A DNA stretch of 64,000 nt, taken from Deltaproteobacteria bacterium HGW-Deltaproteobacteria-2 (GTDB lineage Bacteria > Desulfobacterota > Syntrophia > Syntrophales > Smithellaceae). Both the position numbers and the translations under genes were made by a program. Where the stretch lies: the NCBI GenBank assembly GCA_002840505.1, contig PHBC01000005.1, forward strand, positions 62,001 to 126,000, given 5' to 3'. Positions 14,178 to 21,937 of the stretch are shown piece after piece. The notes beneath the pieces are model-generated. The model searched no databases and was not told where the DNA came from. It saw nothing but the letters and a program-made list of their open reading frames with translations. Position 1 is the first letter of the stretch. Each line of letters starts with the position of its first letter.

Positions 14178-15125
14178 TTAAACATGATTTCTCAGTTGAA
14201 GTTCAGAAGGATGCGGGTTCAGATATACCTGTTGGCTAAGATAAGGTTCATCATATTTGCGGACGTAGTGACTGATTAGTGTAACAGGCACAATCAGGGG
14301 AATGTATCCATCGTGGTAATGATTAATCAATTCCAGTAATTCCTTCTTTTCATCACCGGATAATTGTTCTTTGAAGTATCCCATCATATGCTGAAGAACA
14401 TTGACATGTTTCTTTGACGTTGCCCTTACTTTAAGTGCTTCGAGCAATAAATCCTGATATTGTTTTTGTATATCTTTGCCGGCCAGACTCTTTTGCGAGG
14501 CAACGAGTTTTCCCATCAATTGGTAATGCCTAGGGCTATGGGCAAGTATTAATAATTTATGTTTAGTATGAAAATCTATCAGGCTCTTTTTAAAATTTTT
14601 GTTGCTTAAAGTTTCCCGCCACCTTTTTAATGCGAATATCCTTTCAATAAAATTTTCACGCAGACCGGGATCATGAAGACGTCCTTCGTCTTCCACCGGC
14701 AGTAAAGGAAAATGTTCCATAAAAATTTTGGCAAATATTCCCGTGCCGGCTTTTACGGACATGGAGTTTTCGTTATAAATCTTGACCCGCTCCATTCCGC
14801 TGCTGGGTGAATCGCTTTTAAAGATAAAACCGCAAATATCTTCTTTTTCCAGTTGAACAACTCTTTTTTGCGCCCAATTCACCATGCGATCAGTCATGTT
14901 TTCTCTTGTGCTTGTCACTATTAATCGGGGAGCATTTGGATTTCCCTCCAGCCGCATGGATTTTCTGGGAACACCCAGGCCGCATCCGACTTCCGGACAA
15001 ACCGGGACATATTCCACATATTTCCCCAGAGTGTCCGTAAGGAATTTGTCCAGCTTATGTCCTCCGTCATAGCGGACTTTTTCACCCAGTAAACAGGAAC
15101 TTATGCCTAACCTGATTTTCTCCAT
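14178..15125 (-). CDS. DUF523 and DUF1722 (YbgA-like) two-domain protein
   Basis: A 315-residue protein. Residues 1-150 form a DUF523 domain with Cys residues in ISSCLLGEKVRYDGGHK, PVCPEVGCGLGVPR and CGFIFKSDSPSSG. Related stand-alone DUF523 proteins are iron-sulfur 2-thiouracil desulfurases, and these cysteines fit cluster ligands. Residues about 195-310 are DUF1722/YbgA (KHKLLILAHSPRHYQLMGKLV). Its physiological substrate is unknown. It directly precedes the trpB2 attenuator but has no terminator of its own, so its transcript may run into it. Confidence 0.8.
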   Translation of the reverse strand: MEKIRLGISSCLLGEKVRYDGGHKLDKFLTDTLGKYVEYVPVCPEVGCGLGVPRKSMRLEGNPNAPRLIVTSTRENMTDRMVNWAQKRVVQLEKEDICGFIFKSDSPSSGMERVKIYNENSMSVKAGTGIFAKIFMEHFPLLPVEDEGRLHDPGLRENFIERIFALKRWRETLSNKNFKKSLIDFHTKHKLLILAHSPRHYQLMGKLVASQKSLAGKDIQKQYQDLLLEALKVRATSKKHVNVLQHMMGYFKEQLSGDEKKELLELINHYHDGYIPLIVPVTLISHYVRKYDEPYLSQQVYLNPHPSELQLRNHV

Positions 15126-15358
15126 TAAACCTGCCGTTGAGTTAAATTACGTTTTTGTTAATTATCATTTTTCAAAAAAAAACGCCAAAAATTTCGACTC
15201 GTTAATTTCAGAAAAAAGCGAAAGATATTAATTGATTTTTGCCGTGATCATCTGATTTAATACAAATACATATTGAGGTGGAAATACTGCCGTGGAGGAA
15301 TAACACAAATAAAAAATATTACTGCCGGTTCTTATTTCTGGAGTAAAGATTATAAAAA

Positions 15359-16408
15359 ATGAAAAAACTTGCTTATTTTGACACATCTCATGAGATGCCG
15401 CTGGAAATTATAATGGCTGCCGGATTTATCCCATATAAAATTATGGGTGATGTCCACGAACCCAATGACCCGGCGGATAAATATTTATCCAGTTTTTTCT
15501 GCCCTGCCACAAGGAGCTGGCTCACGGAAGCTCTTGCTCACGCAAAAGAATGGGCAGGGATTATTTTCGCGCAGGGGTGCAATAATACAAACAGGCATTA
15601 CGATATATGGAAACTTCACGTGGAAACGCCTTTTCTGCACTGGTTCGGCGCTCCCCTGCTGGACAGCGAGGCCGCCAAAAAATATTACAGGGTAGAATTG
15701 CAGAGGCTGATCAGCCATCTTGAAAATCAGTTTGATATAAAAATTACAGCGGAAAAAATCAGGGAGGCAATCGGCAAATCCAATGATATAAAGAAAAAGC
15801 TGAAAAGCCTCTCCATGCTCAGATCGGAGAAGGACATTCCCAACCGTGATTATCTGACCGCGATGATAAGATGTCTTGCCGGCCCTGTGGACGAAGTTTC
15901 CGCCTGGCTCGATTCGGAGATAACACTCTGGAGTTCAAGGCCGGCTTTTCCGTCCGGCAAAAAACGATTTCTCTTGACCGGCAGTGACGTTACTTATGTG
16001 GAGTGGATGGACACGCTCGACGGTTGCGGAATCAGGGTCGTCCGTGACGACCTTTCCGTAGGAGAAAGATTTTTCGCGACACTGATTCCCGACAGGAACA
16101 ACCCGCTTGATTCTCTCATGGAATATTACATGGGGATACCCAAACCTGCGACCAGGCCGACGATTCAGAAGAGACTGGATTATCTGTATCAAGTCCTTCA
16201 AGAGACAAGAGTTGACGGAGTTCTTTCGCAAAACCTGAAATTCTGCGAACCTTATGCCTATGACTCCGTACCGGTCAATAATGCCCTGAAATCCAGGGGC
16301 TACAAGGTTATCCACCTGGAAAGGGACTTTTCTCCCGCTGCCGATCAGCAACTCGCAAACCGCCTTGCGGCCTTTGTCGAAATGATGGACGGAGGAAATA
16401 ATGGATAA
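15359..16408 (+). CDS. 2-hydroxyacyl-CoA dehydratase / benzoyl-CoA reductase family subunit (small)
   Basis: A 349-residue protein of the HgdB/BcrC-like (D-component) family. The Cys-containing segments FFCPATRSWLTEAL, FAQGCNNTNRHYDIW and SQNLKFCEPYAYD match the positions that ligate the [4Fe-4S] cluster and shape the acyl-CoA site. Such proteins work as heterodimers that receive a low-potential electron from an ATP-driven activase. The partner overlaps by 8 nt (16401) and an activase is encoded at 19087. Substrate cannot be told from sequence: dehydration of a 2-hydroxyacyl-CoA or an aromatic-ring reduction are both possible. Confidence 0.8.
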   Translation: MKKLAYFDTSHEMPLEIIMAAGFIPYKIMGDVHEPNDPADKYLSSFFCPATRSWLTEALAHAKEWAGIIFAQGCNNTNRHYDIWKLHVETPFLHWFGAPLLDSEAAKKYYRVELQRLISHLENQFDIKITAEKIREAIGKSNDIKKKLKSLSMLRSEKDIPNRDYLTAMIRCLAGPVDEVSAWLDSEITLWSSRPAFPSGKKRFLLTGSDVTYVEWMDTLDGCGIRVVRDDLSVGERFFATLIPDRNNPLDSLMEYYMGIPKPATRPTIQKRLDYLYQVLQETRVDGVLSQNLKFCEPYAYDSVPVNNALKSRGYKVIHLERDFSPAADQQLANRLAAFVEMMDGGNNG

Positions 16409-17675
16409 AGCGAAAAATTCCGGTAATAACTCCGGGAAGGTTATGCTGAAAACAGTACCTCACGCGAAAGACCTGAAATGGCCGATGCTGTGGTGGATTG
16501 CCATGGAAAAAATATACAGGACTCTGCCCTGGAAAAAGACGGCCTGGACCTGCGCCGCTTTCCCGATAGAACTCATGTGGATCTACGATATTTTCCCCGA
16601 TCATCCTGAAAATATGGCGACAGTGGCTGCCGCCCGCAAACAGTCCCAGCGTCTTATCGAGCATGCCGAGGGAATGGGTTTTTCCCGGGACCTGTGTTCC
16701 TACTGTAAGACAAACATTGGCGCTTATGATACAAAAATCAAAAAGACGCTCGGGGGGATAAGCAAGCCCGATATAGTGGTTTGCACAAATGCTATCTGCG
16801 ATACCCACTGGAAGTGGTTTCAGATTATGGCCGATAAAATGAATGTCCCGTTTTTTATGTTTGATATTCCCAAATGGGTGAGTGGTACGGATGAGAAAAC
16901 CCTCGAGGGAAATATTGATTATGTGGTTGATCAGTTTTACGACCTGATTGCATTTATTGAAAAGCATACGGGTAAAAAGATGAATGAGAAGAGACTTTAC
17001 AAAGTCCTGGACAGGTCGACGGAACTGTCCAACCTGTGGAGGGAGATTTTTGAACACAGAAAAGCGGTGCCGTCGCCTTACAGCGGAGCGGAAACTTCCG
17101 CGGCATTTTTCCCCCTTGTGGTTCTGCCGGGTGTTCAAATCGGAATAAAATTTTTCAAAAAAATTCTTGCCGATATAAAAGACCGTACCGCAAAGGGCGA
17201 GGGAACCATGCCCCGGGGAAACGAAAAATACCGGGTGATGTGGGAGGGCATTCCTTTCTGGTACCGGATGAGGTTCATGTATGACCTTGCGCAATACGGC
17301 GCTGTTATTGCGTTCGAGCCTTACACCTATTCCTTCGCTCCCGTAAAGAAAAAATGTCTCACCATGGAAGAGACTTTGCGCGATGTTGCCAGACTGATCA
17401 TGGACACGCCCTACGCCTATAACCTCGAAAGGCGGATCGAGAATTTTGAAAAATGGATTGACGAATACAAACTGGACGGCGTCATTCTGCACGAAAACAT
17501 GTCATGCCGGCCTTCCAGCGCCGGAATGGTCGATCTGGCGGAGGCCATCAGGAGGGACAAGGGCATTCCGGTGCTGATCCTCCAGTGTGACATGAACGAT
17601 CCCCGCGCTTATTCTGAAGAACAGATTAAAACCAGGGTGGAAGGGTTTATTGAACTGATGGAGGCGAATAAATGA
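16401..17675 (+). CDS. 2-hydroxyacyl-CoA dehydratase / benzoyl-CoA reductase family subunit (large)
   Basis: A 424-residue partner of the preceding gene; start ATG 16401 has GGAGG and lies inside the end of that gene, so translation is coupled. Family signs: AAFPIELMWIYDIFPDHPENMATVAAARK region, cluster Cys in LCSYCKTNIGAY, NAICDTHWKWF, PFFMFDIPKW, and the C-terminal HENMSCRPSSAGM. Length and motifs agree with BcrB/HgdA-like alpha subunits. It looks more GC-rich than its AT-rich neighbours (18006-18764), so the gene pair may have a separate history. Confidence 0.8.
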   Translation: MDKAKNSGNNSGKVMLKTVPHAKDLKWPMLWWIAMEKIYRTLPWKKTAWTCAAFPIELMWIYDIFPDHPENMATVAAARKQSQRLIEHAEGMGFSRDLCSYCKTNIGAYDTKIKKTLGGISKPDIVVCTNAICDTHWKWFQIMADKMNVPFFMFDIPKWVSGTDEKTLEGNIDYVVDQFYDLIAFIEKHTGKKMNEKRLYKVLDRSTELSNLWREIFEHRKAVPSPYSGAETSAAFFPLVVLPGVQIGIKFFKKILADIKDRTAKGEGTMPRGNEKYRVMWEGIPFWYRMRFMYDLAQYGAVIAFEPYTYSFAPVKKKCLTMEETLRDVARLIMDTPYAYNLERRIENFEKWIDEYKLDGVILHENMSCRPSSAGMVDLAEAIRRDKGIPVLILQCDMNDPRAYSEEQIKTRVEGFIELMEANK

Positions 17676-17756
17676 CAGGGCCGTTGACCGGGTGCGCATT
17701 CCCGCAAGGGAGGCGCAATAGTGAATAATAATATTCCTTGCCGGTAAAAGCCGAAG

Positions 17757-17888
17757 GGTTTTACAAAACACTCATCTGTCCCGATAAAATCGGGATTGCG
17801 CTGCAAACCGCACCGCTCGACGTATGTCTATATACGCCTCGCGGTTCGCTTTTTGCGCGCCTTGCATCTGAGCATTTTTGAACAGCCC
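17757..17888. repeat. intergenic hairpin repeat region
   Basis: Contains the inverted repeat TCCCGATaaaATCGGGA, then GACGTATGTCTATATACGCCTCGCGG, and GCGCGCCTTGCATCTGAGCA with TTTTTGAACAGCCC. The last block is the reverse complement of the element at 6747-6803. It fills the 330-bp gap between the dehydratase pair and the glycosyltransferase; no gene is seen there. Confidence 0.55.
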
Positions 17889-18005
17889 TCGAATTGGGGT
17901 TTTTTAACAGTTCCACAGCTGTTCCCAATTTAAAAACCGTTTGCACTAATATAATATTTCTAGCGGAGTTAAGAAAAATTTTCTAGAAGATTAAATGGAA
18001 TAAAG

Positions 18006-18764
18006 ATGAAAAAAATATCTGTAATAATTCCGTGTTATATGCAGGCGGAGTATGTATCCGAGGCTGTGTTGTCAGTAGTAAATCAAACAGTACCACCGGA
18101 AGAAATTCTGGTGCTTACTATGGATGAAAAATCGAATGAGAAATTACGTCAGTTGACAAATTATTTAAAACTACCTCCTGATTATTTAAGATGGTTTACT
18201 ACTCCAAAACGATATGTGCCGGCAGCCAGAAACTGCTTAATAAGTAAATCTATAGGTGATTATTTTATTCCTCTTGATGCGGATGATTATTTGGAAAGTA
18301 ATTTTATTGAAGAAGTATCTAAAATAGACGCGGATATCGTTTATACTGATGCTCAGGAATTTGGCATATCAAATAAGAAACTCTGTATTGATCGGGAACC
18401 TTCATTAGAAAAGCTGCGATTTCGAAACTGCATCCATTGCTGTTCTTTAGTAAAGAGAGAGTCTTTTGAAAAAACCGGTAAATATAATGAAACTCTTATC
18501 CATGGCCTGGAAGATTATGAATTGTGGATTAATATGTATAAACACGGATATCATGCCAAATACTGTGATTCTACATTCTTTTGGTATCGTCGTAAAAAGC
18601 ATTCCATGATTATGGGCGTAGCAAGAAATCCTGAGCGTATTTATCAAATGGTGAGAAACCTGCACCCTGATTTACACAAATGGAGTTTATTTCAGTTAGT
18701 AAAATTCAAGCTTAATAAATACAGAGTCATTATCCGTTCGGGCGGAAAAATGCATGGCTCATAA
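18006..18764 (+). CDS. family 2 glycosyltransferase
   Basis: A 252-residue GT-A enzyme: N-terminal ISVIIPCYMQAEYVSEAVLSV nucleotide-sugar binding strand and the metal-binding DxD as LDADDYLE (about residue 92); acceptor region LIHGLEDYELWINMYKHGY. It would transfer a sugar to a surface glycan; donor and acceptor unknown. The gene is AT-rich and stands between the dehydratase subunits and their likely activase, as if inserted there. Confidence 0.75.
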   Translation: MKKISVIIPCYMQAEYVSEAVLSVVNQTVPPEEILVLTMDEKSNEKLRQLTNYLKLPPDYLRWFTTPKRYVPAARNCLISKSIGDYFIPLDADDYLESNFIEEVSKIDADIVYTDAQEFGISNKKLCIDREPSLEKLRFRNCIHCCSLVKRESFEKTGKYNETLIHGLEDYELWINMYKHGYHAKYCDSTFFWYRRKKHSMIMGVARNPERIYQMVRNLHPDLHKWSLFQLVKFKLNKYRVIIRSGGKMHGS

Positions 18765-18830
18765 GCGGGGCGATAAATATGTTTTTACCTCCTCCGGTTA
18801 GCTTATTAAAGATGAGTAGTATAAAAATCA

Positions 18831-18878
18831 TTGCCCATGGGCAACATCATTCCCTGATGTTAACTCCAACGTTGGAGG
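18831..18878 (+). promoter_or_regulatory. three adjacent hairpins, the last masking a Shine-Dalgarno site
   Basis: Three consecutive inverted repeats: TTGCCCATGGGCAA (18831-18844), ACATCA/TGATGT (18844-18860) and CTCCAACGTTGGAG (18864-18877). The right arm of the third contains GGAGG (18874-18878), a perfect ribosome binding site. Downstream a frame without an ATG for 70 nt continues into the 44-aa ORF at 18949 and then the activase. This looks like a translational control element or the damaged start of a gene. Confidence 0.45.
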
Positions 18879-18948
18879 TATATAAAAAATAATCTGCGGG
18901 AACGCTGAACTTATCAATGGTAAGAGCGAAAGGAATGTGCTTTATTTA

Positions 18949-19083
18949 ATGATCAAATCAGACAATGGTGATGAAAGAAGTTTTTCCGAAAACCAAGTTT
19001 CAACAAGAATAGATGCTTTTATGGAGATCATCAAAGAAAGAAAAGAGAAATATAACAAGGAGTTTGTAAGAAATAAAAATTAG
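18949..19083 (+). CDS. small acidic/basic helical ORF just upstream of the activase (44 aa)
   Basis: A frame from ATG 18949 to TAG 19081-19083 (begins MIKSDNGDERSFSENQ; ends with the Lys/Glu-rich helix DAFMEIIKERKEKYNKEF). The same frame is open further upstream back to about 18886 (NAELINGKSERNVLYL) without an ATG; GTG 18937 is an alternative start. It stops 3 nt before the activase ATG. Either a real coupled small protein or the 3' end of a decayed gene. Confidence 0.4.
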   Translation: MIKSDNGDERSFSENQVSTRIDAFMEIIKERKEKYNKEFVRNKN

Positions 19084-19086
19084 AAA

Positions 19087-19854
19087 ATGATAACTGCGGG
19101 CATTGACATAGGTTCCATTACAGCGAAGGCGGCCATTTTTGAAAATGGCAAACTTCTGGCTACAAAGGTTATTTTTACCGGATACAATGCGGAAGCCGCA
19201 GGTCTTAGAGTTTATGACGAAATTTTAAGCGAAAAGGGAATTGATAAAAACAGTGTAGCGAAAATTGTTTCCACCGGCTACGGTCGCAACAGCGTAAAGT
19301 TTTCCGATAAGTCTTATACGGAAATCATGTGTCATGCCGCGGGCGCTCATTTTTTAAATCCGCATGTCCGCACCATCATTGATATCGGAGGACAGGACAG
19401 CAAAGCAATTCTCCTTGACGATAAAGGCAAGGTGAAAAATTTCGTTATGAACGATAAATGTGCTGCCGGAACGGGGCGTTTTCTGGAAGTGATGGCCAGA
19501 GCCCTGGAAGTTAATTTGGACGAATTCGGGGCCATGTCTATAAAATCGAAACATCCTTCCAAAATAAGCAGCCTTTGCACAGTATTTGCGGAATCGGAAG
19601 TTATCTCTCTGATAGCAAAAGGAAATCAGAGGATGGATATTATCGCCGGAATTCATGAATCAATAGCTTCAAGAATTTCATCTATGATTGGACGTGTCGG
19701 AATAAAAGAACCGGTAATGATAACGGGAGGGGTAGCCCGAAATATCGGGGTTATCCATGCCCTCGAAAAGAAGCTGGGAATGAATATAGAAGTATCACCT
19801 TATGCTCAGGTCAACGGAGCGATAGGAGCCGCCATTATCGCTGTGTCACTATAA
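19087..19854 (+). CDS. 2-hydroxyacyl-CoA dehydratase activase (BadF/BadG/BcrA/BcrD ATPase family)
   Basis: A 255-residue ASKHA ATPase: phosphate 1 loop GIDIGSITAKAAIFE, IDIGGQDSKAI (phosphate 2), and the cluster region MNDKCAAGTGRFLE with a second Cys in SLCTVFAESEV. These two cysteines per monomer bridge a [4Fe-4S] cluster across the homodimer. It uses ATP to push an electron onto the dehydratase. Its likely clients are the subunits at 15359-17675, from which a glycosyltransferase gene separates it. Ended by a terminator at 19923. Confidence 0.9.
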   Translation: MITAGIDIGSITAKAAIFENGKLLATKVIFTGYNAEAAGLRVYDEILSEKGIDKNSVAKIVSTGYGRNSVKFSDKSYTEIMCHAAGAHFLNPHVRTIIDIGGQDSKAILLDDKGKVKNFVMNDKCAAGTGRFLEVMARALEVNLDEFGAMSIKSKHPSKISSLCTVFAESEVISLIAKGNQRMDIIAGIHESIASRISSMIGRVGIKEPVMITGGVARNIGVIHALEKKLGMNIEVSPYAQVNGAIGAAIIAVSL

Positions 19855-19922
19855 TTGTTTATCCCCATAAAGAATTATACGGCTTAATCGGATAACTGAA
19901 CTTTCTAAAAATATTTAAAAAT

Positions 19923-19954
19923 AAAACAGGCAGATACGAGAACCTGCCTGTTTT
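19923..19954. terminator. bidirectional terminator between activase and SWIB gene
   Basis: AAAACAGGCAG and CTGCCTGTTTT form an 11-bp stem around a 10-base loop, with A and T runs both sides. It serves the two converging genes. Confidence 0.85.
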
Positions 19955-19975
19955 GAAAAAACCTACCACGTTTTT

Positions 19976-20302
19976 TTATTCGATATTGGCGCTGACAACA
20001 GAGGCTATCTGCATCATATCAATGGTTTGTCCTTCTTTTAGTTTCGTAAAATCAACAACCTTACCGCTTTTGCCGGTAACTTTGGTGTTATTAAATATCT
20101 TAATTAGCTTGGCATCGGCCACGATATTCTTTCCCGCGTTTTCCGGCTTACCATTAACCGTTTTGGTTTGCAGTTTGTTTGCTTTAATGTAATCCCACAG
20201 TTTTTTTGTTATTTCAGTGCGTGGAAGTGCTTTAGCTCCCAGTAGCGCTGCTAAATCCGCCTTTAACTTTACCGGTTTGTTCAACCCTTTTTCTTCTGCC
20301 AT
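19976..20302 (-). CDS. SWIB/MDM2 domain protein
   Basis: 108 residues from ATG 20302, chosen over an upstream in-frame start because GGAGG sits 8 nt before it. The SWIB fold is visible in LKADLAALLGAKALPRTEITKKLWDYIKANKLQ and DAKLIKIFN; residues 1-25 are a short Lys-rich tail. Bacterial SWIB proteins of this size are thought to be DNA- or chromatin-associated; function unproven. Single gene. Confidence 0.85.
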   Translation of the reverse strand: MAEEKGLNKPVKLKADLAALLGAKALPRTEITKKLWDYIKANKLQTKTVNGKPENAGKNIVADAKLIKIFNNTKVTGKSGKVVDFTKLKEGQTIDMMQIASVVSANIE

Positions 20303-20525
20303 AATTAAGCCTCCGTTTTTTTTAATTGTGTTAGAATTTTTTAATAAGATATTGCCGCGAGAAGTATAAGAACTTTCTATTTTGTATGTCAAGGAAATAT
20401 TGAGACATGTTTTAATTATTGATTCGTAAATAAATGAGGCTGAATAATTAGTGGCTTAGGTCAGACAAAGGTAATGTTTATTGCTTTTTCGCCGAACATC
20501 AGGTATGTCATACGGGAAAATGTTA

Positions 20526-20547
20526 TCGGAAACTGAGCTGTTTCCGA
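20526..20547. promoter_or_regulatory. perfect inverted repeat upstream of the KAS III-like gene
   Basis: TCGGAAAC-N6-GTTTCCGA, 8-bp arms, about 70 bp before the start of the KAS III-like gene. Its symmetry and position suit a repressor operator; it lacks a T tract, so it is not a terminator. No regulator gene adjoins it. Confidence 0.4.
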
Positions 20548-20615
20548 CATGTTATGAGACCAAAAAAACAATGGATATTGGTTTTTAGAATAGTTTTAGA
20601 AAAGGAACGTTGAAA

Positions 20616-21752
20616 ATGACAACAAATTTATCCCCCAAGATCGTCATTAGCGGTTCGGGGATTTGGACACCGTCAGATGTCATAACAAATGATGAACTGG
20701 TTGATAGCTATAACGCTTATGCGGAAAAGTTCAATTCCACTCATGCAGCGGATATAGCATCCGGTAAAATTAAGGAAAAGCCTCTCTCCAGTGCAAGATT
20801 CATCGAAAAAACATCCGGAATAAAAGAACGGCATGTATATGCAAAAGAAGGTATTTTAGATATTGATCGCATGCGTCCCAGATTTCCCGAACGAAAAGAA
20901 GAAGAATTAAGCATTCAGGCGGAGATCGGCGTTTTTGCCGCACGGAGGGCAATGGCCGCCGCCGGTAAGACAGCAGCCGATATTGATGCTGTTATTGTTG
21001 CCGGTGCTTATACTCAGCGGGCTTATCCTGCCATTGCCATTGAAATACAGAATGAATTGGGCATTGATGGTTTTGGATTTGACATGCTGGTGGCTTGTTC
21101 GGCGGCGACATTCGGTCTTCACCGCGCATATGACAGTTTGAAGTCCGGTTCAACAAAGTGTGTTTTGGCTGTAAATCCGGAACTGAATACCCCTCAGGTA
21201 AATTTTTGTGACCGTGATAGTCATTTCATTTTTGGTGATGTTGCTACTGCCATAATAATGGAGCGGTCTGAAACCTGTACGAGCCCGAACAGTTACGAAA
21301 TTTTGAGCACAAAAGCGCTGACTAAATTTTCAAACAATATCCGCTCCAACTTCGGACATCTGTCTTATGTTACAGATGTTGATCCTTTCGGTTGGGACAA
21401 ATTTTTTCATCAGTCAGGACGCATTGTATTTAAAGAAGTAAGTCCGATTGCCGCCAAACATATTGGGGAGCATCTGGCAAGCCTTGGTTTAAAGCCCGGG
21501 GATATAAAAAGGTTCTGGCTTCACCAGGCAAATATCAACATGAACAATATGGTGGTAAAACAACTCTTTGGTGAAGAGGTTGATGAAAAAACTATCCCGA
21601 CAATTCTTGATACGTATGCAAACACGGCATCCGCAGGATCAATTATTGCATTTCATCTTTATAATAATGATCTGAAAAAAGGCGATATAGGGGTGATATG
21701 TTCTTTTGGTGCCGGATATTCCGTTGGCAGTTTGGTTTTACGCAAACGGTGA
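20616..21752 (+). CDS. 3-oxoacyl-ACP synthase III-like (beta-ketodecanoyl-ACP synthase type)
   Basis: A 378-residue thiolase-fold condensing enzyme. Catalytic Cys in VACSAATFGL, His in LHQANINM and Asn in ANTASAGS. The N-terminal IEKTSGIKERHVYAKEGILDIDRMRP insert is typical of the longer KAS III-like proteins that accept medium-chain acyl-CoA (Pseudomonas PA3286 type) rather than FabH, which is about 320 residues. It may feed acyl-CoA into fatty acid synthesis. ATG 20616 with AAGGAA is preferred to TTG 20610. Confidence 0.82.
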   Translation: MTTNLSPKIVISGSGIWTPSDVITNDELVDSYNAYAEKFNSTHAADIASGKIKEKPLSSARFIEKTSGIKERHVYAKEGILDIDRMRPRFPERKEEELSIQAEIGVFAARRAMAAAGKTAADIDAVIVAGAYTQRAYPAIAIEIQNELGIDGFGFDMLVACSAATFGLHRAYDSLKSGSTKCVLAVNPELNTPQVNFCDRDSHFIFGDVATAIIMERSETCTSPNSYEILSTKALTKFSNNIRSNFGHLSYVTDVDPFGWDKFFHQSGRIVFKEVSPIAAKHIGEHLASLGLKPGDIKRFWLHQANINMNNMVVKQLFGEEVDEKTIPTILDTYANTASAGSIIAFHLYNNDLKKGDIGVICSFGAGYSVGSLVLRKR

Positions 21753-21937
21753 ACTGGATATGACCTGAAAGCGGTAATCCAGAACAATCTACTAATTTAA
21801 TTTCTTCCTAAAAGCAGCAATGCGTATAAAATACAGACGTTCAGCGACAGTAAAAACTGTTTGTACTCGATACCAGATATTGAAAACATGCCTTATGGAA
21901 GGAATATCTTATAAAAAATCAATTGGAGAGAGGTGAA

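Noticed and set aside
16308-17492. A 394-codon open frame on the minus strand opposite the large dehydratase subunit.
   Set aside because: It lies antisense to a gene with clear family motifs; the composition (Pro/His/Phe/Arg-rich) is that of a shadow frame, and it has no convincing ribosome binding site.
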